A stretch of DNA of 64,000 bases, taken from the NCBI RefSeq assembly GCF_017744155.1, contig NZ_JAGHQT010000004.1, positions 62,001 to 126,000 on the forward strand. The letters run 5' to 3'. Source of the DNA: Endozoicomonas sp. G2_1. Lineage in GTDB: Bacteria; Pseudomonadota; Gammaproteobacteria; Enterobacterales; Alteromonadaceae. A program made the translations under genes and the position numbers. The notes beneath the pieces are model-generated. The model searched no databases. It was not told where the DNA came from and worked only from the letters and a program-made list of their open reading frames with translations. Below are positions 56,601 through 64,000 of the stretch, piece after piece (the stretch's first letter is position 1; the number at the start of each line of letters is the position of its first letter).

Positions 56601-57207
56601 ACAATTGACCCAAGATCGTCTTTATATGATTAAAGATGAAAACATTCGAACTCAAACGTTTGGTGAGAGAAATAATGAGCCAGTTCCGACAGTTATCAAT
56701 AATGGTGACCTTTATGACTTTACTGGTAACCCATTCAGTGGCAACTTAACGAGCCAAGAACGACAAACACTAGAATTAGCGGTTAGCGCTAGCTCCGGTT
56801 GGTTTGTTAATTTAACTGAGACTGGAGAAAAGGGAACATCGGCAGCGATTGCTATAGATGGAACCGCGTTTTATACCTCTTACACACCGCCTGATAGTAC
56901 AGAAGTTGATTTGACTAATTGCCGTATTATTGTCAATGGTGGTGGGGTACTCTATGCAATTGATTTAGCCTTAGGTACTGAAGTGTTCAACTTTACTAAT
57001 GAAGCCAATGATGGTGACGCTGATGCTCGTGGTATTCGAGTAGGCAGTCAATTTGTTGGTTCACCAACGTTAATTGTGACGCCAGCTCCTGGACAAAAAG
57101 AAACTGAGAGCAGCACTGGTAACTTAATTACAGGCAGAACAATTGTACCTGTTGGCTTTAAACTAAGAACATCCCGTATTTCCCTATCTGTTGAAGAGAA
57201 AGAATAA
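53644..57207 (+). CDS. pilY1: PilY1 pilus tip adhesin
   Basis: A 1187-residue exported protein with signal peptide. The N-terminal von Willebrand A-like region has the MIDAS motif DNSGSM (about residue 45) and a later VIIITDGAP strand; the C-terminal part (about 640-1160) is the quinoprotein-like beta propeller of PilY1, with [11 protein letters not shown], a calcium loop [11 protein letters not shown] and [15 protein letters not shown]. PilY1 sits at the pilus tip, promotes pilus extension and surface sensing in Pseudomonas and Neisseria relatives. AAGGAT precedes the ATG. The stop shares one base with the pilE start. Confidence 0.93.
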   Translation: MKKSLLVALLVFTSCYVTGEDIELYLGDGTAQTNFPPQVLIIFDNSGSMNGLLEDVRAAYDPNIVYDSIGSDNSARGTFTYYVKGAVTNEGIPVPNGNENRRFNAQINSCNTAVQSLRQFGFYTGYVREYEFAGNSGSWEEIPDTDGTSIQVLDCLEDVQNNDATNHSLLESNGTLTSLVNGFPVDNRGTRSSPQYHTSNRADSNVDWSGQIVTLYTDNYLRWLHDPTPVTQDSTKLREAQLAITSLLGTTGFADFALQVFNVNAFNENERDGGRVVFGFKGASAANRNSVVNIVNNQIDGETNTPLCETLYEASRYLRGQSVDYGDNDSSIFGRNFTYIANTPPRDTSVEANGSYVSPYRCNDDIHVIIITDGAPTVDNAADDEIAALPGIGSPFIFANGTRNYLPALAKWINTNDLNPNIDGRQRAIVHTVGFGQDFSDEAVQLLSQTAASSQEGTFIQVDASQSSLIAALRETLADIAEQSGTLTSASVAANNFDRTETLDSVYYAMFQPENAPRWQGNLKKYRIVGSEQRDVNNRQVIDENGNFVSGAQSFWSSSPDGNDPTAGGVAEMLRNKANRKIVTNFSNALPELTLQSAKAFYQTDAALAAELDVTESEIDNTINWALGFDVDNDNDSNDNFFLREDVFGDPLHSRPLVVNYGGSSESNQDVRIIIGTNAGALHMFDDAGSTVDESWAFMPKEFFKNIKALRNNFSVTPKVYGLDGAITSYVNDLDGDGVIESDSGDQVWIFFGARRGGRIYYGLDISVPDSPRLLWQIDSSDAGFSGLGQSWAQPRVGFSKLNVAGGIPKPTLFISGGYDTNKDSGGVGTDDSIGVGAYMLDAETGALLWQLGAGAASATNTPFSGKDSIPGEVGILDSDSDGFIDRLYLADTGGHVWRVDMPGETPNASGSAWKATELASLGSRSDIAQDRRFFYEPAIVRTFISETVRVRHTDASGTEVETITRQEIPYEAILVSSGDRTRPLTQLTQDRLYMIKDENIRTQTFGERNNEPVPTVINNGDLYDFTGNPFSGNLTSQERQTLELAVSASSGWFVNLTETGEKGTSAAIAIDGTAFYTSYTPPDSTEVDLTNCRIIVNGGGVLYAIDLALGTEVFNFTNEANDGDADARGIRVGSQFVGSPTLIVTPAPGQKETESSTGNLITGRTIVPVGFKLRTSRISLSVEEKE

Positions 57208-57608
57208 TGAATTCAATGTTACGATCTAATCGAGGCTTTACCTTAGTAGAAGTACTTATCGCTGTTGCGATCGTTGGTATTTTAGCGTCAATTGCCTATC
57301 CGTCATATACCGATTATGTTGCACGATCAAATCGTGCAGAAGCAACAGCTGAATTGTTGCGTTATGCCAATATGCAAGAACAGTATTTTGTCGACAGCCG
57401 CAGTTATGCCAACACTATGAAGTTGCTTGGTTCTTCGACGGATGACGTAGATACAGAGTCAAAAAACTACAAAATAACGGTTAGAACTACTAATAATGGT
57501 TACCGCTTAACTGCGACTGCGCAAAGTAGTCAGGCCGCTAATGATGCTAGCTGTAAAGTGCTGACAATTACTGAAGCTGGCGTTAAGTCACCGACTAGTT
57601 GTTGGTAA
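57207..57608 (+). CDS. pilE: Type IV pilin PilE (minor pilin)
   Basis: A 133-residue prepilin: [21 protein letters not shown] leader and helix with Glu at +5 of the mature protein, then [21 protein letters not shown], the usual PilE/pilin helix end. Two C-terminal Cys (ASCKVL and TSCW) would form the D-loop disulfide; the second is at the penultimate residue. Position after pilY1 is standard for the minor-pilin set, so this is PilE rather than the major pilin PilA. It shares a base with the pilY1 stop. Confidence 0.92.
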   Translation: MNSMLRSNRGFTLVEVLIAVAIVGILASIAYPSYTDYVARSNRAEATAELLRYANMQEQYFVDSRSYANTMKLLGSSTDDVDTESKNYKITVRTTNNGYRLTATAQSSQAANDASCKVLTITEAGVKSPTSCW

Positions 57609-57635
57609 AACCTTAGATAAGGTTTAGGAGGGGTT

Positions 57636-57941
57636 ATGAAAAAGTTGATGTTTACGATAAGTTTATTGGCTTTTACAACAATGAGCCATGCTGGAATTAG
57701 TGACAGTCGCGTTGAATTTAAGTGTTATGTTGAGTTGGCTGATGGCGCTAATACCATCTATTATGCACAAATGAAGTCAAAACAAAAAGCAGCTGTTAGA
57801 GCCAAATTAGTTGGGCGTAAAATTAACGCAAGTAACGGTATCAAAGGAGCTGTTGTCAGTAAAGTTTTAGAGTGTGTTGAAGCAGACAAAGAGTTTGCGT
57901 TAAGTGCAGCTAAGCAAATGGAACTTGTAACTTTTAGATAA
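57636..57941 (+). CDS. Small secreted protein, TapY2-like
   Basis: A 101-residue exported protein: signal peptide ending SHA, mature start GISDSRVEFKCYVEL with two Cys (KCYV and ECVE). TAGGAGGGG precedes the ATG. Its size and place directly after pilE and near pilY1 resemble TapY2-family proteins of Aeromonas and Shewanella pilus clusters; I assign it by context and rough pattern, not by a decisive motif. Its stop is only four bases from the fimT stop on the other strand. Confidence 0.55.
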   Translation: MKKLMFTISLLAFTTMSHAGISDSRVEFKCYVELADGANTIYYAQMKSKQKAAVRAKLVGRKINASNGIKGAVVSKVLECVEADKEFALSAAKQMELVTFR

Positions 57942-57945
57942 TTTA

Positions 57946-58545
57946 CTAAGTACAGGTTATTTCTGAACCATTTCTCAATTCATCTTTACCATCGTTATCA
58001 GTGTCTGAACTTCGATAGAATCGGCCTGATAGCGATATTTCGATGGCTCTTGATAAGTCGTTGTAGCCGTTAGGACAATAATTGATATCACCAGAATTGT
58101 TGATTACCCGACCTGTTGGCGTGTAAGTAATACGATTTCCTGCAAACTGAATGGTATCTTGTGTTTCTAGTCTGGTCTTTATTGTCACCAATCTCTCACT
58201 AGTAATTGTACCGCCAGGATTGTTTGGATCTGCTACTCTAGGAGTAAACACACCATCGTTGTCGGCGTCGACAAACACTGTTATGCGGTTATTCCAATTA
58301 GTGGTGCAAGCGCTGGTTCTTGTTACTGAACGACTCGCCAATGGACAAACGACAACGTTTTGCTCACTAGTAATTGCAGTATTCCTTGCGGTTAGTAGCA
58401 GCCGGTTTAGCTCTGAGATCTGACTGTCTACTCTTAATCTCACTAAAAATTCGTTGAGATTAGGTAAGGCAATGGCAGACACTATCGCAAGAATTGCTAT
58501 AGTCACCATAAGTTCAATTAGGGTAAACCCTTTAAGCTTGTTCAT
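57946..58545 (-). CDS. fimT: FimT/GspH-type pseudopilin (first of a tandem pair)
   Basis: A 199-residue prepilin: NKLKG|FTLIELMVTIAILAIVS leader and helix with Glu at +5, then LPNLNEFLVRLRVDSQISELNRLLLTARN, the hallmark of FimT/FimU/GspH. The C-terminus has SDTDNDGKDE, a calcium-like loop, and two late Cys. FimT/FimU join the minor-pilin complex, and FimT has been linked to DNA binding in natural transformation. It points toward the pilV-E operon and has a paralogue directly upstream. Confidence 0.9.
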   Translation of the reverse strand: MNKLKGFTLIELMVTIAILAIVSAIALPNLNEFLVRLRVDSQISELNRLLLTARNTAITSEQNVVVCPLASRSVTRTSACTTNWNNRITVFVDADNDGVFTPRVADPNNPGGTITSERLVTIKTRLETQDTIQFAGNRITYTPTGRVINNSGDINYCPNGYNDLSRAIEISLSGRFYRSSDTDNDGKDELRNGSEITCT

Positions 58546-58633
58546 AATACCACCAAACTAGCACGCTATTTACTGATAGTATGGCGAATACCGCTAAGGA
58601 TCAATAAACTTTCGATAAAAACCAATCGTTGCT

Positions 58634-59224
58634 TCAGTTACACGCTATTTCTTGGTTATCTCGGGTTTCGTCTTTGCCGTCAGCATCAAGATCTGTACTT
58701 AGGTATAAGCGTCCCGAAGTCGCCACCCTAATAGCTCTGGCTTTGTCATGATGGTTATCAGGGCAATATCGAAAGGTACCATTGCCAGCAAAGTTGGTAA
58801 TTCGTCCTGTTGCGGCATAAACAATACGAGAAGAAAGCTTGTGATAGTGCAGTTGTCGCTGTTTGGGTATTTCAGCTTTGCTGGCAATTAATCGCTCATT
58901 GTTATCGAGTACTTGATTGTTATTGCGATCATCAAATACGGCTAATCGAAGTCGCCAATCACGCTGACATTTATTGTTACTATTAAGCGGGCATAAGGTG
59001 ATGTCTCGTTCCGAATTAATCGCACTGTTTCTCGCTGTGAGTAATAGTCGATGTAACTCTGACAGTTCCGCATCAACTTCCATGCGAATAACAAAGTCGT
59101 TTAAGTTAGGGAGCGTTATAGCAGCGGTTATTGAGACTATACTCACTGCGGTCATTAACTCAATGAGAGTGATACCTAATTGCTGATAATAGGGTGCATT
59201 AACCCTACGAAGTTGGTTTCGCAT
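58634..59224 (-). CDS. fimT: FimT/GspH-type pseudopilin (second of a tandem pair)
   Basis: A 196-residue paralogue of the neighbour: the pilin helix reads QQLG|ITLIELMTAVSIVSITA, with Ile at +1 instead of Phe, then LPNLNDFVIRMEVDAELSELHRLLLTARNSAI. The same C-terminal DLDADGKDE and late Cys occur. About 16 residues precede the leader Gly, a bit longer than usual. Position, shared motifs and divergence of the rest point to an old tandem duplication; which of the two joins the pilV-W-X-Y1-E complex is unknown. Confidence 0.85.
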   Translation of the reverse strand: MRNQLRRVNAPYYQQLGITLIELMTAVSIVSITAAITLPNLNDFVIRMEVDAELSELHRLLLTARNSAINSERDITLCPLNSNNKCQRDWRLRLAVFDDRNNNQVLDNNERLIASKAEIPKQRQLHYHKLSSRIVYAATGRITNFAGNGTFRYCPDNHHDKARAIRVATSGRLYLSTDLDADGKDETRDNQEIACN

Positions 59225-59347
59225 AAATCATCCTTGTGCTCTAGTGAGCGTGTTTAGCTGTCCTTAGCTAAAGCCTAGCAGGTAATCTTGAACTTGCCAG
59301 CAGCAACCATGTTGGCAGCCGCTTTGCAAATCAGGAGGCTATTGTTA

Positions 59348-60178
59348 TTAGTCGTAAATAGTTGGAATTGGTTGACGTTTGTGTTGTGTTTTCAGATAGA
59401 TACTGACAATTCGTTCACTCACTTCAGGGCTAACAACTTTACCTTCTAAAAAGTCATCGAGTTGGTCGTAACTCAAGCCCAAAGCATCTTCATCTTTTTT
59501 ACCTGGGTCTAGTTCTTCTAAATCTGCAGTTGGTGCTTTTTCAATAAGTTTAGCAGGAGCACCTAGCGCTTTAGCGAGCTGACGCACTTGACGTTTTGAC
59601 AAGCCAAATAACGGCACTAAGTCACAGGCGCCATCACCCCACTTGGTGTAAAAGCCTGTAATATTCTCTGCTGAGTGATCGGTTCCGAGCACTAAACCAC
59701 CGAGAATGCCGGCGATATGGTATTGCATTACCATACGGGTGCGCGCTTTCACATTACCCTTAGAAAAGTCAATTTGGCCCTCGCTAGCACTCAATAGGTC
59801 TGCATCGTTTAACGCATCTAATGCTATTTGGTGAATCCCGTTCGCACCATTAGCAACGTTAGTGGTTAACATTTTGCTAGGCTCGATAAAGTCGACTGCC
59901 ATTTGCGCGTCGGCTTCATCTGCTTGCACGTCAAACGGTAAGCGCATTGCAATAAATTGATAACCACCGTTGTGCTCGTCATTGAGTTCATTAACGGCTA
60001 GCTGTGCCAAACGTCCACAAGTAGAGGAGTCTACTCCGCCGCTAATGCCAAGAATTAAGTTTTTTAAACCCGATTGTGTCAGTTGCTTTTTAATAAAGTC
60101 GACACGGCGTTTTATTTCGTGTTCGGCGTCAATCTCAGGTAATACTTTCATTTCGGCGATAATAGCTTTTGGATCCAT
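59348..60178 (-). CDS. nadE: NH3-dependent NAD synthetase
   Basis: A 276-residue enzyme converting nicotinate adenine dinucleotide to NAD using ammonia. The PP-loop SGGVDSS (in [13 protein letters not shown]) and [19 protein letters not shown] are diagnostic; length matches E. coli NadE (275). ATG 60178 ([12 protein letters not shown]) has AAGGAC upstream; the frame continues upstream to 60280 but without a ribosome site. It is divergent from glnB, which links nitrogen signalling and an ammonia-using enzyme by position only. Confidence 0.95.
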   Translation of the reverse strand: MDPKAIIAEMKVLPEIDAEHEIKRRVDFIKKQLTQSGLKNLILGISGGVDSSTCGRLAQLAVNELNDEHNGGYQFIAMRLPFDVQADEADAQMAVDFIEPSKMLTTNVANGANGIHQIALDALNDADLLSASEGQIDFSKGNVKARTRMVMQYHIAGILGGLVLGTDHSAENITGFYTKWGDGACDLVPLFGLSKRQVRQLAKALGAPAKLIEKAPTADLEELDPGKKDEDALGLSYDQLDDFLEGKVVSPEVSERIVSIYLKTQHKRQPIPTIYD

Positions 60179-60348
60179 GATTGTCCTTTTAAAGCGGATG
60201 AGTGAAATTTGTTTGCTTAGTTTAACTGGTGTCGAGTATGCCGACAAATGCATTTTTTTCAATTGTTGTATGGTTATCAAGGATTAGTGGTTCAATTTTC
60301 AGTGTTATTTTTATATCCTTAAGTACAAATATTATCGGGGTTAAGTAG

Positions 60349-60693
<345 letters not shown>

Positions 60694-60731
60694 TGTTTAT
60701 CCCTGAACGCTTGAGTTTAAATAAGGCAAAT

Positions 60732-60760
60732 AAAAACAGCAGCCATTGGCTGCTGTTTTT
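60732..60760. terminator. Bidirectional terminator between glnB and bamD
   Basis: Perfect 13-base arms AAAAACAGCAGCC / GGCTGCTGTTTTT with loop ATT, lying between convergent stops; T runs occur on both strands. Confidence 0.9.
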
Positions 60761-60778
60761 ATTTGTTTAGGCCAGAAC

Positions 60779-61540
60779 CTATTGAATTAAAGGGTTGTCT
60801 GGGTAGTTGGCGGCAAGCACTTGCTTAGCGTTGCGCTTTAAGTCTTCCAAACCAAGTTGGTCATAACTCTCAACCATGATTTCTAGCGCTTGCTCAACTT
60901 CGTCACTTGGTGAAAAGTATTCAACAACATAACGGCCTCTGTTAGCTGCTGATGCCCATGCTTCGCGTTTGAGGTAGAATTTGGCAACGGCAATTTCGTA
61001 TTTAGCAAGGCGTGATTTAATCGCAACTAAACGCTTGCGAGCATCTGCCGCATATTTACTGTCAGGGTGGTCGGTTAAGATTTTCTTCAAGTCTTTAAAG
61101 GCTTCGCGTGACGCCGTTGGGTCGCGGTCTGAACGGTCGATACCGGCTAAATCTTGGAACAAGTTCTCTTCAGTGGTTAAATTGATTAACGCTTTCATGT
61201 AATAAACGTAATCAATATTTGGGTGGTCTGGGTTTAAACGCAAAAATCGGTCTGCAAGCGCAATACCTTCAGCCGAGTCACCGCTTTTGTAGTAAGCAAA
61301 AATAAGATCTAGTTGAACTTGGTGTGAAATTGGGCCGAATGGGAATCGAGAGTCAATCGCCGATAAAATTTGAATCGCCTTTTGATACAAACCGTTATCT
61401 AGCGCTTCACGGGCATCAACAAATAATGCTTGCGCAGACTTGTCTGGTACCTTATCAACTTCGGTTTCATCAGATGATGAACAAGCCGTTAACAACATCA
61501 CTAGCGTTAACAAAAAGACTTTAATAGATAGTTTTTCCAT
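60779..61540 (-). CDS. bamD: Outer membrane assembly lipoprotein BamD
   Basis: A 253-residue lipoprotein with lipobox LLTAC and five TPR motifs (for example ALDNGLYQKAIQILSAIDSRFPFG and AKYEIAVAKFYLKREAWASAANRG). It binds BamA and helps insert beta-barrel proteins into the outer membrane. ATG 61540 (MEKLSIKVFLL) leads directly into the signal; thirteen upstream codons to 61579 are unlikely. It is divergent from rluD, the common gammaproteobacterial layout. Confidence 0.95.
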   Translation of the reverse strand: MEKLSIKVFLLTLVMLLTACSSSDETEVDKVPDKSAQALFVDAREALDNGLYQKAIQILSAIDSRFPFGPISHQVQLDLIFAYYKSGDSAEGIALADRFLRLNPDHPNIDYVYYMKALINLTTEENLFQDLAGIDRSDRDPTASREAFKDLKKILTDHPDSKYAADARKRLVAIKSRLAKYEIAVAKFYLKREAWASAANRGRYVVEYFSPSDEVEQALEIMVESYDQLGLEDLKRNAKQVLAANYPDNPLIQ

Positions 61541-61697
61541 AGAGTTTAAATCACTACTTTTAGCTAGGTTCAAAAACATCAGCCTTGAACTAAAATAAAA
61601 TAATTATGAAAGCCCCTGATAAAAGGGGTAAAATAACGGTTTACGGCATTCTAACCTAGTAAACTGTTATTGCACAGTGCTAATTCACGAGAGATTA

Positions 61698-62672
61698 ATG
61701 GCTGAGATTATTCAACACACAGATTTAGTTCCCGCTTCTTGCTTAGGCAAACGCTTTGACCAAACTTTAGCGGAAATGTTTCCAGATTATTCGCGATCTA
61801 AGCTAAAAGATTGGATTTTAGCTGGCAAAGTCAGTGTTGACGGTGAAGTAAAAACCAAACCAAGAGACAAAATGTTTGGTGGGGAAACGATTAAAATTGA
61901 TGCCGAAATTGAAACACAAGTCACTTATCAAGCGCAGGATATCGCACTTAACATCGTCCATGAAGACGACGATATTTTGGTGATCAATAAGCCTGCCGAT
62001 CTCGTGGTTCACCCCGGTGCTGGTAACCCAGATGGTACAGTATTAAATGCCTTACTCAATCATTGTCCTTCGTTGGAGTTGCTGCCGCGTGCTGGTATTG
62101 TTCATCGCCTTGATAAAGACACTACCGGCTTAATGGTGGTGGCTAAAACTATTGCCGCGCAAACTAACTTAGTCGATGCCTTGCAACGACGTGAAATCAC
62201 CCGTGAATACGAAGCGGTCGCTAACGGCATTATGACGGCTGGTGGTACGGTCGATGAACCGATCGGGCGTCACCCAAACAAACGCACCCATATGGCGGTG
62301 ACTTTTTCTGGAAGACCATCGGTTACTCATTATCGAGTGATGGAAAAATACCGTTTGCACACTCGTTTGCGTTTGCGCTTAGAAACAGGCCGTACTCACC
62401 AAATTCGCGTTCACATGGCACATATCACTCACCCGTTAGTTGGCGATCCAGTTTACGGCGGTCGTCCGCGCCCACCTAAAAATGCGACACCAGAGTTACT
62501 TGGATTTTTGCGTCAATTTAAACGACAAGCTTTACACGCGGCGATGTTAGGGCTTTATCACCCAGTATCGGGCGAGTTGATGAGTTGGCAAGCCGACATT
62601 CCAGAAGACTTTAAACAGCTGGTGAGTTTGCTTCAGCAAGACAATGAATTAAATGCTGTTGACGAGTATTAG
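61698..62672 (+). CDS. rluD: 23S rRNA pseudouridine synthase RluD
   Basis: A 324-residue enzyme that makes pseudouridines 1911, 1915 and 1917 in helix 69 of 23S rRNA. The N-terminal S4 domain (SRSKLKDWILAGKVSVDG) precedes the catalytic domain with HRLDKDTTGLMVV (catalytic Asp) and ETGRTHQIRVHM. ATG 61698 has GAGAG upstream; TTG 61677 is less likely. It is followed by pgeF and clpB, the same order as in E. coli (rluD-yfiH-clpB). Confidence 0.97.
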   Translation: MAEIIQHTDLVPASCLGKRFDQTLAEMFPDYSRSKLKDWILAGKVSVDGEVKTKPRDKMFGGETIKIDAEIETQVTYQAQDIALNIVHEDDDILVINKPADLVVHPGAGNPDGTVLNALLNHCPSLELLPRAGIVHRLDKDTTGLMVVAKTIAAQTNLVDALQRREITREYEAVANGIMTAGGTVDEPIGRHPNKRTHMAVTFSGRPSVTHYRVMEKYRLHTRLRLRLETGRTHQIRVHMAHITHPLVGDPVYGGRPRPPKNATPELLGFLRQFKRQALHAAMLGLYHPVSGELMSWQADIPEDFKQLVSLLQQDNELNAVDEY

Positions 62673-62727
62673 AAAGTACTAAATAACGATTTCGTTTTTC
62701 TTACTTGACGAGGTTAGAGATATCACA

Positions 62728-63588
62728 TTGAACAAAAGCCATACCGATAAAATTGAAACAGTAAAGCTGTCAAATGCAACTCCTGCGTTAAAGTCGGTTG
62801 ACTGGCCAGTATTGCCGATTAAGCCGGTAGTGGCGTTCAATACGACTCGGTTGCCGATACCAGCTGATATCGACGACAGCGCCATTGAAGTTTGCCAATC
62901 ACCAGAACTCAAAGGCTATCAAGGCTTTAATCTTGGCCTTCACGTTGGCGATAGCCGTGAGCAAGTACTTGAAAATCGCCATCAACTTGTTAGCTTTTTG
63001 TCTAGACAGTCATCGGGCTGCAATAAAATTCAGTGGCTAGATCAGGTTCACGGCAATCATGTTCAAATTATTGATAGTGATTCCTACAGCGAGCTGCCAT
63101 ACACTGCTGATGGCGCATACACCAGTCAAGCCAATATTGCCTTGGCAGTCATGACGGCTGATTGTTTGCCCATTTTATTAACCACTACCGATGGCGATGA
63201 AATTGCTGCTGTACACGGTGGCTGGCGTTCATTGGAAAGCCAGATTTTAACTAATGCCATTGACTGCTTTAAACAAGCTCCAACCAATATTATTGCCTGG
63301 TTGGGACCTTGTATTGGTTCACAAGCGTTTGAAGTAGGCAGTGAAGTGATGCAAAAATTTCTCAGCCATAGTCAGCAATTTGCCGTGGCGTTTAAAGCTG
63401 TTGAAGGCAACGCCGACAAATATCTCGCCGATTTACATCAAATCGCCACTATTCAATTACAGCAACTTGGCGTTACCGCGATCAGCCAGTTAGCTGAGTG
63501 TACCTTTAACAAGCAAGACACTTATTATTCCTATCGCAGAGAACAAACCACCGGCCGCATGGCGACTGTTATTTGCCTTACTGAATGA
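62728..63588 (+). CDS. pgeF: Peptidoglycan editing factor PgeF (YfiH/DUF152)
   Basis: A 286-residue DUF152/laccase-domain protein. Metal-site motifs: DQVHGNHV, MTADCLPILL and VHGGWRSL, then GPCIGSQAFEVG and YSYRREQTTGRM. In E. coli YfiH removes wrongly inserted L-Ser from UDP-MurNAc peptides, while relatives show purine nucleoside hydrolase/phosphorylase activity. The only upstream start is TTG 62728, with a poor ribosome site; the N-terminus is about 20 residues longer than E. coli YfiH. It lies between rluD and clpB. Confidence 0.92.
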   Translation: MNKSHTDKIETVKLSNATPALKSVDWPVLPIKPVVAFNTTRLPIPADIDDSAIEVCQSPELKGYQGFNLGLHVGDSREQVLENRHQLVSFLSRQSSGCNKIQWLDQVHGNHVQIIDSDSYSELPYTADGAYTSQANIALAVMTADCLPILLTTTDGDEIAAVHGGWRSLESQILTNAIDCFKQAPTNIIAWLGPCIGSQAFEVGSEVMQKFLSHSQQFAVAFKAVEGNADKYLADLHQIATIQLQQLGVTAISQLAECTFNKQDTYYSYRREQTTGRMATVICLTE

Positions 63589-63686
63589 TTACCTCATTAA
63601 CCTAAAACGGTTGGTATTAATAGAGAGCTGAGCGCATCGTTTTTGCCGAAAACTTATGCTGGATCAAACGTGCCTGTGATGGTTAG

Positions 63687-63714
63687 TTGAAAAACTCCCA
63701 ATTAAGCCTTATTT
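63687..63714 (+). promoter_or_regulatory. Candidate heat-shock (sigma-32) promoter for clpB
   Basis: TTGAAA (63687-63692), 14 bases, then CCTTATTT (63707-63714), similar to CTTGAAA-N14-CCCCATNT. It lies about 90 bases before clpB; the -10 box has mismatches. Confidence 0.4.
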
Positions 63715-63805
63715 AATAATCTGAACTCAGGTTACATAATCAGAATCAGGTGGTTATCACCATTATTAATGTTTGTCGCACTTTTTCAGTTGAAGGAGAT
63801 AAGTT

Positions 63806-64000
63806 ATGCGTTTAGATCGTTTTACCCAAGCCTTTCAAACGGCGATCGCCGATGCTCAATCGCTTGCCTTAGGTAAAGATCATCAGTTTATTGAGCCTGT
63901 GCACTTAATGTTGGCCTTGCTCAATCAAAACGCAAGTTCTGTTATTCCCTTATTGAAAAGTGCAGGCGTTGATGTTTTTTCATTGCGTCAGCAGCTCGAC
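63806..64000 (+). CDS. clpB: ClpB disaggregase chaperone, N-terminal part (3' end outside window)
   Basis: The first 65 residues are present: [20 protein letters not shown] and [18 protein letters not shown] are the standard Clp N domain of ClpB. AAGGAGAT lies 5 bases before the ATG. ClpB is a hexameric AAA+ enzyme that with DnaK pulls apart protein aggregates; it is normally heat-induced. The gene runs off the right edge. Confidence 0.95.
   Translation, partial: MRLDRFTQAFQTAIADAQSLALGKDHQFIEPVHLMLALLNQNASSVIPLLKSAGVDVFSLRQQLD

Overview
The window looks like chromosomal DNA of a marine gammaproteobacterium of the Alteromonadales, probably Colwelliaceae-like (Thalassotalea or Colwellia). I infer this from moderately AT-rich DNA, gammaproteobacterial housekeeping blocks (minCDE; rpsT/murJ/ribF-ileS-lspA-fkpB-ispH; glnB/nadE; bamD/rluD-pgeF-clpB), many TonB/lipoprotein/cadherin-like surface proteins and PEP-CTERM proteins. 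I cannot name the species. I saw no rRNA, tRNA, insertion sequence, phage gene or CRISPR array.

Layout. 1-985: end of the ydbH-ynbE-ydbL operon (phospholipid bridge to the outer membrane). 1466-13799: an exported-protein region with a 2388-residue FG-GAP/cadherin/LamG giant, two PEP-CTERM proteins, a lipoprotein sulfatase and a PKD+YHYH lipoprotein. 13903-16652: an orphan TPR histidine kinase, divergent from an azurin gene whose promoter carries a perfect Fur-type palindrome. 16877-18703: minCDE. 18792-26550: a SnoaL-like gene and divergent LysR regulator, a hemerythrin gene divergent from modABC (molybdate uptake), convergent moeA, then a sugar-dehydrogenase/lactonase pair. 26713-35437: a META lipoprotein, then a Fur-boxed cluster (TPR lipoprotein, TonB-dependent receptor, 79-residue protein, di-heme MauG/CCP-type peroxidase) and a DUF3010 gene. 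35524-42874: an Aer-like chemoreceptor, an XRE regulator, a transglutaminase/TPR lipoprotein, a GMC oxidoreductase and an M49-like metallopeptidase lipoprotein. 43076-51238: rpsT, murJ and the ribF-ileS-lspA-fkpB-ispH block. 51404-59224: minor type IV pilin genes (possible 47-codon leader, pilV, pilW, pilX, pilY1, pilE, a TapY2-like gene) facing two tandem fimT genes. 59348-64000: nadE, glnB, bamD, rluD, pgeF and the start of clpB behind a candidate heat-shock promoter.

How parts work together. The cluster at 27786-34945 is the best candidate for an undescribed system: a large surface lipoprotein paired with a TonB-dependent receptor, a small unassigned protein and a periplasmic di-heme enzyme, behind a Fur-like site. 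That layout suggests uptake of iron, copper or a metal complex with an oxidative step. The azurin gene has its own Fur-like site, so copper-based electron transfer may be raised when iron is short. ModABC supplies molybdate and MoeA inserts it into molybdopterin; the candidate FNR-type site in the hemerythrin/modA intergenic region suggests oxygen control. All regulatory statements are inferred from sequence motifs only.
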